Positions 1 through 7,808 of a stretch of 64,000 bases of DNA are shown in pieces; position 1 is the first letter of the stretch, and each line of letters opens with the position of its first letter. Where the stretch lies: positions 936,973 through 1,000,972 of the forward strand of contig NZ_PDJD01000001.1 of assembly GCF_002563925.1 (NCBI RefSeq), read 5' to 3'. Below the pieces are notes generated by a model. It was not told the origin of the DNA, searched no databases, and saw nothing but the letters and a program-made list of their open reading frames with translations. A program made the translations under genes and the position numbers. This stretch comes from Serinibacter salmoneus. GTDB taxonomy: Bacteria; Actinomycetota; Actinomycetes; Actinomycetales; Beutenbergiaceae.

Positions 1-486
1 GCGCTGGCCGATCCGGTGGTCTCGGCCCTCGCCGTCGTGCCGATCGTGGCCCTGGCCCCGGTGCTGTACTCGATGTACGGAGCGAGCTCGGAGCAGGCGC
101 GCGTGATCGTGGCGGGTCTGGCGGCGTTCGTCCCGGTGTACGTCAACGCCCTGCGCGGGCTGCACCAGGTGCGCGCGGTGCACCGCGACCTGATGCGTGC
201 CCTGGCCGCACCCGCGGCCACGGTGATCCGCGCCGTCACGATTCCCACCGCCCTGCCGTTCGTCTTCACCGGGCTGCGCCTCGCCTCGGCGCAGGCGGTC
301 ATCGCCGCGATCGTCGCGGAGTACTTCGGCGGCCCGCGCTCCGGCATCGGGTCGTTCATCACGACGGCGGCCGCCGGCTCCAACTACGCCCTCGCCTGGG
401 CGTACGTGCTGGGCGGGATCGTCGTCGGCCTGCTGTTCTACACGGCCACCTACGCCCTCGAGGCGGCCGTGACCAGGCGTCGCTGA
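1..486 (+). CDS. ABC transporter permease, 3' part (left edge truncated)
   Basis: The frame is open from the first base of the window, so the 5' part of the gene lies outside. The visible ~160 residues have at least three hydrophobic segments and the cytoplasmic loop typical of BPD_transp_1 inner-membrane components (the ALxAPxxxVIRxVTIPxALP stretch, EAA-loop-like), followed by a last membrane helix and a short Arg-rich tail. The next gene encodes an NMT1/THI5-type binding protein, so this is probably the permease of the same importer (SsuC/ThiX-like family). The substrate is not visible from the permease; pyrimidines, thiamine precursors or sulfonates are all handled by relatives. Confidence 0.85.
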   Translation, partial: ALADPVVSALAVVPIVALAPVLYSMYGASSEQARVIVAGLAAFVPVYVNALRGLHQVRAVHRDLMRALAAPAATVIRAVTIPTALPFVFTGLRLASAQAVIAAIVAEYFGGPRSGIGSFITTAAAGSNYALAWAYVLGGIVVGLLFYTATYALEAAVTRRR

Positions 487-503
487 TCAGCGACGCCCCG
501 CCC

Positions 504-525
504 GGCGGCGGAGATCTCCGCCGCC
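504..525. promoter_or_regulatory. 22-bp perfect palindrome between permease and binding protein
   Basis: A perfect inverted repeat GGCGGCGGAGA/TCTCCGCCGCC lies between the permease stop and the ribosome-binding site (GGAGGA, about 533-540) of the binding-protein gene. In ABC importer operons such hairpins often protect the abundant binding-protein mRNA or act as a partial terminator. That role is inference; only the palindrome is seen. Confidence 0.5.
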
Positions 526-543
526 GCGATCCCTGGAGGAACC

Positions 544-1737
544 ATGCGAAGGACACGATGGACCGGCGCCCTGGCCGCCGGCGCCGCAGGGGCTCTGCTG
601 CTGGCCGCGTGCTCGGGCGGTAGCGAGGACACCGGGAGCGAGGACTCCGGATCGGAGTCCGGCGAGTCGACTGAGTCGTCAGAGGAGTCGGGGTCGCAGG
701 ACTCCGGTGAACTCACCCCCGTCTCGCTTCAGCTGCAGTGGCTCACCCAGGCGCAGTTCGCCGGGTACTTCGCGGCCCTGGACCAGGGGTACTACGAGGA
801 GGAGGGGATCGACCTGGAGATCATCGAGTCCGGTGGTGACATCGTGCCGCAGGACGCCCTGGCCGCCGGGGAGGTCGACTTCGCGATCGCGTGGGTGCCC
901 AAGGTGCTCGGCTCCATCGAACAGGGCGCGGGCATCACGAACATCGCGCAGATCTTCGAGCGCTCCGGCACCCTGCAGGTGGCCTTCGCCGACTCCGGCA
1001 TCACCGGGGTGGAGGACCTGGAGGGGGCCAGCATCGGCTCCTGGGGATACGGGAACGAGTGGGAACTGTTCGCCGGCCTCAACCAGGCGGGCGTCGAGGA
1101 CTTCGAGATGGTCACCCAGGCCTTCGACATGCTCGCCCTGCTCAACGGCGACATCGACGCCGCGCAGGCGATGACCTACAACGAGTACGCCCAGTTGCTG
1201 GAGACCGTGAACCCGGACACCGGCGAGCTGTACACCGCCGAGGACTTCGTGGTCATCGACTGGAACGAGGAGGGCGTGGCCATGCTGCAGGACGCCGTCT
1301 GGGCGGACACCGAGCGGCTGGAGACGGACGAGGCCTACGCCGACCTCGCGGTGCGGTTCCTCAAGGCCACCGTCAAGGGGTGGATCTACGCCCGCGACAA
1401 CCCCGAGGAGACCGCCACGATCGTCACCGAGGCCGGCTCCACCCTCGGGGAGAGCCACCAGCTGTGGATGACCAACGAGACCAACAAGCTCGTGTGGCCC
1501 TCCACCACCGGCGGCATCGGCCTGGTGGACCAGGAGGTGTGGGACCGCACCGTGGACCTCGCGCTGGGCACCAGCAACGAGACCGGCGCCACGATCATCA
1601 GCACCGAGCCGCCCGAGTCGGCCCTGTCCACCACCTACATCGAGCAGGCCCTGGCCGAACTCGAGGCGGAGGGCTACGACGTGGTCGGGGAGTCCTTCGC
1701 CCCGATCGAGGTCACCCTCAACGAGGGCGGAGCCTGA
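544..1737 (+). CDS. ABC transporter substrate-binding lipoprotein, NMT1/THI5 family
   Basis: 397 residues. A signal peptide with two Arg, a hydrophobic core and lipobox LLAACS (Cys23) marks a membrane-anchored lipoprotein. Residues about 25-57 are a low-complexity Ser/Glu/Gly/Asp linker. The remainder reads as a type II periplasmic binding fold of the NMT1/SsuA group, starting with the LQWLTQAQFAGYFAA segment typical of this family. The start ATG follows a good GGAGGA site. It probably delivers substrate to the permease encoded just upstream. NMT1-type proteins bind hydroxymethylpyrimidine, other pyrimidines, riboflavin or sulfonates. The aminotransferase and dehydrogenase downstream make a pyrimidine-catabolic role attractive, but this is inference. 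Confidence 0.85.
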   Translation: MRRTRWTGALAAGAAGALLLAACSGGSEDTGSEDSGSESGESTESSEESGSQDSGELTPVSLQLQWLTQAQFAGYFAALDQGYYEEEGIDLEIIESGGDIVPQDALAAGEVDFAIAWVPKVLGSIEQGAGITNIAQIFERSGTLQVAFADSGITGVEDLEGASIGSWGYGNEWELFAGLNQAGVEDFEMVTQAFDMLALLNGDIDAAQAMTYNEYAQLLETVNPDTGELYTAEDFVVIDWNEEGVAMLQDAVWADTERLETDEAYADLAVRFLKATVKGWIYARDNPEETATIVTEAGSTLGESHQLWMTNETNKLVWPSTTGGIGLVDQEVWDRTVDLALGTSNETGATIISTEPPESALSTTYIEQALAELEAEGYDVVGESFAPIEVTLNEGGA

Positions 1738-1743
1738 GCCACA

Positions 1744-1775
1744 CCCCGCGGCCGGGCGATCGCCCGGCCGCGGGG
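1744..1775. terminator. Strong hairpin after the importer operon
   Basis: A 32-bp perfect palindrome, starting CCCCGCGGCCGGGCGA, begins 6 bp after the binding-protein stop. There is no T tract after it, as is common in high-GC actinobacteria, so termination is likely but not certain. Confidence 0.6.
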
Positions 1776-1877
1776 CCCCGCCCGCGCGCGAATCGCGCCG
1801 GTGGGGTTGGATCGAGGCAGGCAGATCAGCAGGCAGGCACGCACCCTGGGGCGGCCTGATCAGGAGAGGAAACCACG

Positions 1878-3227
1878 ATGTCCCCCACCACGACCGGCAC
1901 GGGCGCCGGCGCATCGAGCGGTGATGCGCTGAACGCCGAGGCCCTCGACCTCGACGCCCAGCACGTGTTCCACTCCTGGTCCGCCCAGGACGGGCGCACG
2001 CCCCTGGTGGTTGCAGGTGGTTCCGGCTCCCGGGTGTGGGATCACGACGGCCGCACCCTCCTGGACTTCTCCTCCCAGTTGGTGAACACGAACGTCGGCC
2101 ATCAGCATCCGGTGGTGGTGGCGGCGATCCGGGAGCAGGCGGGGGTGTTGACCACGGTGGCGCCGGCGACGGCGAATCTGGTGCGCGGCCGGGCTGCGGA
2201 GTCGATCCTGTCGCATGCCCCGGAGGGGTTCGCGAAGGTGTTCTTCACCAATGCCGGGGCGGATGCGAACGAGAACGCGATCCGGATGGCGCGGCAGGTG
2301 ACGGGGCGGGACAAGGTGGTCTCCCTGTACCGGTCGTATCACGGGAACACGGGGGCGGCGATCGTGTCCACGGGGGACTGGCGGCGGGTGCCGAACGAGT
2401 ACGCGCGTGGGCATGTGCACGCGTTCGGGCCGTATCTGTACCGCAGCGAGTTCTGGGCGGTGGACCAGGAGCAGGAGTGTGAACGGGCGCTGCATCACCT
2501 GGAGCGGGTGATCCAGGCCGAGGGGCCGGCCTCGGTGGCGGCGGTGTTGATGGAGACGATCCCGGGGACGGCGGGGGTGCTGGTGCCCCCGGCGGGGTAC
2601 CTGACGGGGGTGCGGGAGATCTGTGATCGGTACGGGGTCGTGATGATCCTGGATGAGGTGATGGCCGGGTTCGGTCGGACCGGGCACTGGTTCGCGCTGG
2701 ATGCCTACGGGGTGGTGCCCGATCTGATCACGTTCGCCAAGGGGGTGAACTCGGGGTACGTGCCGGCCGGTGGGGTGATCATCTCCGAGGCGATCTCCTC
2801 CTACTTCGATGAGCGGGTCTTCCCGGGCGGGTTGACCTACTCGGGGCATCCGTTGGCGATGGCCTCGATCGTGGCGGCGCTGGGTGTGATGGAGTCCGAG
2901 GGGATCGTGGCCAACGCCGCGCGGATCGGGCGGGATGTGCTGGGGCCGGGATTGCGGGCCCTGGCGGATCGGCACACGGTGATCGGTGAGGTGCGGGGGA
3001 TGGGGGTGTTCTGGGCGGTGGAACTGGTGGCCGACCGGGCCACTCGTGAGCCGCTACCGGCTGCGGCGATGGGAGCGGTGAAGGCGGGGTCGATGGCGCG
3101 CGGGGTGCTCCCGTTCGTCCAGGACAACCGCCTGCACGTGGTCCCCCCGTGCATCGTCACCGACGAGGAGATCGCCGAGGGCCTGGCGGCGATCGACGCC
3201 ACCCTCACCGACATCGAGCAGGCTTGA
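1878..3227 (+). CDS. Class III PLP-dependent aminotransferase (beta-alanine/omega-amino type)
   Basis: 449 residues, full length for class III aminotransferases (fold type I). Visible family marks are the NAGADANENAIRMAR segment near residue 130, the SYHGNT motif, the ILDEVMAGFGRTG loop with the PLP-N1 Asp, and the Schiff-base lysine at about Lys288 in TFAKGVNSG. The start ATG follows CAGGAGAGGAAA. The family transfers amino groups from beta-alanine, taurine or gamma-aminobutyrate to pyruvate or 2-oxoglutarate. Placed between an NMT1-type importer and a short-chain dehydrogenase, it could convert beta-alanine from reductive pyrimidine degradation to malonate semialdehyde. The pathway is inferred from context; the enzyme class is clear. 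The middle part uses more G/T-ending codons than its neighbours. Confidence 0.85.
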   Translation: MSPTTTGTGAGASSGDALNAEALDLDAQHVFHSWSAQDGRTPLVVAGGSGSRVWDHDGRTLLDFSSQLVNTNVGHQHPVVVAAIREQAGVLTTVAPATANLVRGRAAESILSHAPEGFAKVFFTNAGADANENAIRMARQVTGRDKVVSLYRSYHGNTGAAIVSTGDWRRVPNEYARGHVHAFGPYLYRSEFWAVDQEQECERALHHLERVIQAEGPASVAAVLMETIPGTAGVLVPPAGYLTGVREICDRYGVVMILDEVMAGFGRTGHWFALDAYGVVPDLITFAKGVNSGYVPAGGVIISEAISSYFDERVFPGGLTYSGHPLAMASIVAALGVMESEGIVANAARIGRDVLGPGLRALADRHTVIGEVRGMGVFWAVELVADRATREPLPAAAMGAVKAGSMARGVLPFVQDNRLHVVPPCIVTDEEIAEGLAAIDATLTDIEQA

Positions 3228-3273
3228 TGACCTACCCCCGATTCATGATCTACCCCCGAATCCAGGAGCAGCC

Positions 3274-4044
3274 ATGACCATCCCCAGCCCTGAGACCATC
3301 CCGCCCCGCGCCGTCGTGACCGGTGCCTCCACCGGCATCGGCGCCGCCACGGTGCGGCTGCTGCGCCGCCAGGGGTGGGACGTGGTCGCGACCGCGCGCC
3401 GCGCCGACCGACTCGAGGCCCTCGCGCAGGAGACCGGCTGCCACTGGGTGGCCGCGGACCTCACGGTGAGCGACGACGTCGCACGCCTGGGTGAGGAGGT
3501 CGCGGCGGGCGGCGGGCTGACCGCCCTGGTCAACAACGCCGGCGGCGCCCTCGGGCAGGACCCGGTGGCCAGCGGCAGGATCGAGGACTGGCAGACCATG
3601 TATGAGCGCAACGTGCTCGCCGCGCTGCGCACCACCCAGACCTTCCTGCCGCTGCTGGAGGCCGACGGCGGGGGAGACGTGCTGTTCGTGACCTCCACCG
3701 CCGCGCACGGGGCCTACCCCGGCGGAGCCGGGTACACCGGGGTGAAGCGCGCCGAACGTGAGATCGCCCTGACCATGCGGCAGGAGCTCATCGGGCGTCC
3801 GGTGCGCATCCTGGAGTTCGCCCCCGGGCTGGTGGAGACCGAGGAGTTCTCCCTGAACCGGTTCGGCGGGGACGCCGAGCGAGCCGCCGCCGTCTATGCC
3901 GGCATGCACGCGTTGAGCGCCGAGGACGTGGCCGAGGGCATCGTGTGGACCCTGAGCCGGCCGCGGCACGTGAACATCGACCTCATGATCATGCGGCCGC
4001 TCGCGCAGGCCACGAACACGGCGGTGGCCCGAACCCAGGGCTGA
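3274..4044 (+). CDS. Short-chain dehydrogenase/reductase
   Basis: 256 residues, classical SDR. The N-terminal Rossmann motif is TGASTGIG (about residues 13-20), NNAGG follows near residue 89, and the catalytic set is the Ser of VTSTAA and YTGVK (Tyr-x3-Lys) near residue 155. Start ATG after CAGGAG. It lies 46 bp behind the aminotransferase and is probably cotranscribed. By size and loop features it resembles YdfG-type 3-hydroxy acid/malonic semialdehyde reductases, which would fit reduction of malonate semialdehyde made by the aminotransferase. That substrate is a guess. The 46-bp gap contains two copies of an ATGAYCTACCCCCGAWTC sequence. Confidence 0.8.
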   Translation: MTIPSPETIPPRAVVTGASTGIGAATVRLLRRQGWDVVATARRADRLEALAQETGCHWVAADLTVSDDVARLGEEVAAGGGLTALVNNAGGALGQDPVASGRIEDWQTMYERNVLAALRTTQTFLPLLEADGGGDVLFVTSTAAHGAYPGGAGYTGVKRAEREIALTMRQELIGRPVRILEFAPGLVETEEFSLNRFGGDAERAAAVYAGMHALSAEDVAEGIVWTLSRPRHVNIDLMIMRPLAQATNTAVARTQG

Positions 4045-4079
4045 GTACGCACGACGCGTCTGCAGGTCACGTGGCGGAC

Positions 4080-4757
4080 TCAGGCGTCGTCGCGCACGTC
4101 GATGCCGAGCGAGCGGGCAAGGACGGGCGCGAGCAGGCTCAGCTGCACGGAGTCGATGATGGCGCCGCGCAGCGACTCGATCCCGCGCACTTCCTGCACC
4201 TCGGCGCCTCGCAGGTCCACGTGCGCCAGGCGTGATCCCTGCACATCGAGGGCGCGCACCCGGGTGTCGCGGAAGGCCACCCGGGTCGCGGAGGCCTGGA
4301 GCAGGTCCAGCTCCTCGATCGTGCAGTCGGTGAACTGCACGTCCTGCAGCGTGGCGCCGCGCAGGTTGACGTAGCCGAGCTTGCAGTTCACCAGGTGCAC
4401 CGCCCGCCAGGGCGACTCGTAGGCCTCGAAGGAGCCGAGGCGTGCGTGGTGGATCTCGACGTCGCGCCAATCGCCGCGCGCACCCCGCAGCACCGGGACG
4501 TCGAGGTGCTCGAGGACGACGTCGCGCAGGGTCACCCCGCTCAGGTCCGCCTCGGGTGCGCGCAGCGATGCCAGTCGTGAGCCGGTGATCCTCGCCTGCG
4601 ACAGGTCGAGGGCGTCGAGGTCGAGGTCGGTGATCTCGAAGCCCTCGAGGTCGGCCTCCGCCTCGAGGTCGTAGCGGTCGCCCGGCTGCAGGTCCGTCAG
4701 GGAGACCGGGTCGATCACGGGCGCGGTGTCTTCTCCTCGGCGGGATCGGCGGGCCAT
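4080..4757 (-). CDS. Pentapeptide-repeat protein
   Basis: 225 residues with recurrent A(D/N)LxG-like units at five-residue spacing from about residue 30 to 200, for example LEGFEITDLDLDALDLSQAR, APEADLSGVTL and LRGATLQDVQF. This predicts a right-handed quadrilateral beta-helix. No signal peptide or membrane segment is seen, so it is likely cytoplasmic. Some family members mimic DNA and protect gyrase (Qnr, MfpA); many have no known role, and nothing here singles out gyrase. It is convergent with the dehydrogenase gene and divergent from the metal importer operon. Confidence 0.75.
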   Translation of the reverse strand: MARRSRRGEDTAPVIDPVSLTDLQPGDRYDLEAEADLEGFEITDLDLDALDLSQARITGSRLASLRAPEADLSGVTLRDVVLEHLDVPVLRGARGDWRDVEIHHARLGSFEAYESPWRAVHLVNCKLGYVNLRGATLQDVQFTDCTIEELDLLQASATRVAFRDTRVRALDVQGSRLAHVDLRGAEVQEVRGIESLRGAIIDSVQLSLLAPVLARSLGIDVRDDA

Positions 4758-4877
4758 GGCGCCACGGTATCGCCTGTGACCCGCCGGCGAGAGAGTCGCG
4801 CCGCGAGGCTCTCACGTGGCGACGGGGTGCCCTCACCAGCCATGCGGTGGACGCGCGGCACGCTGAGGTCAGGAAAG

Positions 4878-4906
4878 TTTGGCAAGCCAAAACCCTGGGC
4901 TAGGGT
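4878..4906 (+). promoter_or_regulatory. Promoter and DtxR-like operator of the metal importer operon
   Basis: TTTGGC-AA-GCCAAA, a perfect 14-bp inverted repeat at 4878-4891, overlaps a candidate -35 region (TTTGGC). The -10 hexamer TAGGGT lies 17 bp after that hexamer at 4901-4906, and GAGGAG precedes the ATG at 4931. The palindrome looks like sites of the DtxR/MntR metalloregulator family rather than an A/T-rich Zur box. Repression by metal-loaded regulator through occlusion of the -35 region is inferred. Confidence 0.6.
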
Positions 4907-4930
4907 GGTCCCACACCCGAGAGGAGCCCG

Positions 4931-5926
4931 ATGTCTCACGCGATCCACCTCCCTTCCCGCCTCGCGTCCGCGACCCTCGCCGCCGGCCTCCTGGCCGGCT
5001 GTTCCGCCGGGACACCCGGGGCCGGTGACGCCGCAGGGGCCAGCGCGGGGGAGGCGCTCACCGTCTACGCCACCACCGGCTACCTGGCCGACGCCGTCGC
5101 GACCATCGCCCCGGACGCCGAGGTCACCACAATGGTGGGGCCCGGCGGCGACCCGCACACCTACCAGCCGTCGACGGCGGACATCCAGGCGATCCGCAGC
5201 GCCGACGTGGTGCTGTGGAACGGACTGCACCTCGAGGCCCAGATGGACGACCAGCTCGCCTCCCTCGGCGACGTCCAACTCGCGGTCGGTGAGGCGATCC
5301 CGGAGGACCTGTTGTTGGACTGGCCTGAGCGCGACGAGGCGGGCAACGCCCTGCACGACCCGCACATCTGGAACAGCCCGCAGGCGTGGTCCCTCGCCGT
5401 CGAGGCCATCGCCGACCACCTCGCCACGCTGGATCCCGACGGCGCCGCGACCTACCGCGCGAACGCCGCCGCCTACACCGATCAGATCGACCAGGCCGCC
5501 CAGGAGGCGCAGGAGGCCCTTGCCGGCATCCCCGAGCCCCGCATCCTCATCACCGGCCACGACGCCTTCGCCTACTTCGGCGACACCTTCGACCTGCAGG
5601 TGCATGCCACCGACTTCGTCTCCACCGAGGCCGCGCTCAGCGCCGGGGACCTCTCCGCGCTCGCCGACCTCATCGCCGAGCACGAGGTGCCCGTGATCTT
5701 CCAGGACAACCAGGCGAACCCGCAGGCGATCACCAGCCTGCGTGAGGCCGTGGTCGACCGCGGCTGGGACGTCGAGATCGCCACCGAGGAGCTCTACGCC
5801 GACTCCCTCGGCGCGCAGGCGGGCGTGGACACCTACCTCGGGGTGTTCCGCCACAACGCCGACGCCGTGGCCCGCGCCCTCGGAGGGACCCCGGAGGGAG
5901 AAGGCGCGCTGGAGGGAACACCGTGA
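4931..5926 (+). CDS. Metal ABC transporter substrate-binding lipoprotein (Mn/Zn type)
   Basis: 331 residues, cluster A-I metal-binding protein. Lipobox LLAGCS with Cys24. The predicted metal ligands are visible in order: His in GGDPHTYQP (about residue 76), His in DPHIWN (about 143), His in TGHDAFAYFG (about 210) and Asp in FQDNQANPQ (about 258). His rather than Glu at the third position resembles TroA/ZnuA more than PsaA/MntA, while the DtxR-like operator upstream suggests Mn or Fe control. Metal specificity is therefore open. First gene of a four-gene operon with overlapping starts. The C-terminal ~20 residues are Gly/Glu-rich. Confidence 0.9.
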   Translation: MSHAIHLPSRLASATLAAGLLAGCSAGTPGAGDAAGASAGEALTVYATTGYLADAVATIAPDAEVTTMVGPGGDPHTYQPSTADIQAIRSADVVLWNGLHLEAQMDDQLASLGDVQLAVGEAIPEDLLLDWPERDEAGNALHDPHIWNSPQAWSLAVEAIADHLATLDPDGAATYRANAAAYTDQIDQAAQEAQEALAGIPEPRILITGHDAFAYFGDTFDLQVHATDFVSTEAALSAGDLSALADLIAEHEVPVIFQDNQANPQAITSLREAVVDRGWDVEIATEELYADSLGAQAGVDTYLGVFRHNADAVARALGGTPEGEGALEGTP

Positions 5927-6726
5927 CCGTGCCCAATCCTGTGCCCGATTCCCCCGGTCCCGTGGCGTCCCCGGTCGCCGAGGTGAGGGGCCTGAGCGTG
6001 GCCTACCACGCCGATGCGGTGCTGCGCGGGGTCGATCTGGCCGTGCCCGCCGGGGTGGTGATGGGCGTCGTCGGACCCAACGGCGCCGGGAAGTCCACCC
6101 TGCTCAAGGCCATGCTCGGACTCCTGCCCGCCCTCACCGGGAGCGTGCGGTTCTTCGGGCAGAGGCTCGGAGCGGTCCGCGACCGCGTGGGCTACATGCC
6201 GCAGGCGGCGGGGGTGGACTGGGACTTCCCGGCCACGGCAGCGGACGTCGTCGCCATGGGCACCTACGACGGCTGGCGACCGCGCCTGGGGCGGCGCCGC
6301 CGCGAGGAGCGCGACCGCGCCCTGGTCGCCCTGGAGGAGGTCGGGATGGCCGACTTCGCCGACCGGCAGATCGGGCAACTCTCCGGCGGGCAGCGCCAGC
6401 GCGTCTTCCTCGCCCGCACCCTCGTGCGCCGCCCCGACCTGTACCTGATGGACGAGCCGTTCGCCGGGATCGATGCCCGCAGCCAGGAATCGATCGTGCG
6501 CGTGCTGCACGAGTTGCGCGCGGCCGGGCGCACCGTGGTGCTCGTGCACCACGACCTGCCCACCGTGCGCGCCTACTGCGACCACGTCACCCTGCTGAAC
6601 CGCCGAGTGGTGGCCTCCGGGCCGCTGGCCGAGGCCTTCACGACGGCGTCGATCGCCACCGCCTACGACGTGCCGGTGGGGGAGATGGGCGCCCTGGGCG
6701 GGGGGCTGCTCGGGGGGACGCCGTGA
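5923..6726 (+). CDS. Metal ABC transporter ATP-binding protein
   Basis: 267 residues. Walker A GPNGAGKST (about residues 47-55), Q loop in GYMPQ, signature LSGGQRQR, Walker B LYLMDEP and the switch His in VHHD are all present, so this should be an active ATPase. The GTG start overlaps the preceding TGA, indicating translational coupling. It would power the two ABC-3 permeases that follow. Standard member of the Mn/Zn/Fe chelate importer family. Confidence 0.93.
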   Translation: MTVPNPVPDSPGPVASPVAEVRGLSVAYHADAVLRGVDLAVPAGVVMGVVGPNGAGKSTLLKAMLGLLPALTGSVRFFGQRLGAVRDRVGYMPQAAGVDWDFPATAADVVAMGTYDGWRPRLGRRRREERDRALVALEEVGMADFADRQIGQLSGGQRQRVFLARTLVRRPDLYLMDEPFAGIDARSQESIVRVLHELRAAGRTVVLVHHDLPTVRAYCDHVTLLNRRVVASGPLAEAFTTASIATAYDVPVGEMGALGGGLLGGTP

Positions 6727-7808
6727 GCGACCTGGCAGCAGGCGTGTGGGACACAGCCGCGGTGGCCACCGGCGTGCTCGCCGAGCTCCCGAGCCTCGCG
6801 CAGGTGTGGGGGAACCACACCTACCGGATGGTGGTGCTCGGCACCACCACGATCGGGCTGGTCGCCGGGGCACTCGGCAGCTTCGCCTACCTGCGCCGGC
6901 AGTCCCTGATCTCCGACGTGATCTCCCACGCCGCCCTGCCCGGAACCCTCGTGGTGTTCCTCGCGGCCGTCGCCCTGGGGCTGGACGGACGCAACATGGG
7001 TGGGCTCATCGCCGGCGCCATCGTGGTGGGCACCCTCGCGGTGCTCGCGGCCAACGCGATCGAGCGCCTCACCGTGCTGCGCATCGACGCCGCGATGGCG
7101 ATCGTGCTGGCCACGTTCTTCGGGGTGGGAATGCTGCTCATGCGGATCGTCACCAACGGCGACTTCCCCGGCAAGGGCGGCATCCAGGACTACCTGTTCG
7201 GGAACGCCTCCACGATCACCCGCGCCGACCTCGCGACCTCACTCACGGTGGGAGGTGTCGCGCTCGCGATCATGCTCGTGTACTGGCGCGAGTTCGCCCT
7301 GCGCACCTTCGATCCCGACCTCGCCGCCACCCTGGGGATGCGGACCCGCCTGGTCGACACGCTCATGTTCACCACGATCGTGATCGCCACGGTCATCGGC
7401 GTGAAGGCGGTCGGCCTGGTGCTCATGGTTGCCTTCGTCGTCACGCCCCCCGCGGCCGCCCGCCAGTGGACGCAGTCCCTGCCCGCGATGGTCGCACTCG
7501 CCGGGGCGATCGGCGCCGTCGGCAGCGCCCTGGGCGCCTATCTCTCCATCGCGCTGGGAACCGTGCCGACCGGACCGGTGATCGTGCTGACGTTGTTCGC
7601 GATCCTGCTCCTCTCCCTGCTGGCCTCCCCGCGACGCAGCGTGCTGCTGCGGGCCGCGCGACGCCGTCGGGCACGCCGCGCGCTCCAGGCGGAGTTGACG
7701 CGCGAGGTGCGGGCGCACGAGGCGCGTGCGCAGCGGGTGGCTGAGCAGCGGGTGCCTGAGCAGCGGGTACCTGAGCAGCGGGTACCTGAGCAAGGAGCGC
7801 AGCCATGA
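6723..7808 (+). CDS. Metal ABC transporter permease, ABC-3 family (first)
   Basis: 361 residues. The GTG start at 6723 overlaps the ATPase stop. Eight or so hydrophobic segments and conserved ABC-3 loops (RRQSLISDVISHAALPG near the N-terminus, KAVGLVLMVAFVVTPPAAAR near the middle) identify the membrane component. The C-terminus is a long Arg-rich cytoplasmic tail ending in three copies of a VPEQR unit encoded by near-identical 15-bp repeats (about 7749-7793), which is unusual for the family. Pairs with the next permease to form the channel. Confidence 0.9.
   Translation: MSDLAAGVWDTAAVATGVLAELPSLAQVWGNHTYRMVVLGTTTIGLVAGALGSFAYLRRQSLISDVISHAALPGTLVVFLAAVALGLDGRNMGGLIAGAIVVGTLAVLAANAIERLTVLRIDAAMAIVLATFFGVGMLLMRIVTNGDFPGKGGIQDYLFGNASTITRADLATSLTVGGVALAIMLVYWREFALRTFDPDLAATLGMRTRLVDTLMFTTIVIATVIGVKAVGLVLMVAFVVTPPAAARQWTQSLPAMVALAGAIGAVGSALGAYLSIALGTVPTGPVIVLTLFAILLLSLLASPRRSVLLRAARRRRARRALQAELTREVRAHEARAQRVAEQRVPEQRVPEQRVPEQGAQP

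Noticed and set aside
5742-6722. N-terminal extension of the first metal permease over the ATPase gene
   Set aside because: The frame is open but overlaps the well-supported ATPase; GTG 6723 overlaps its stop and gives a normal permease start.
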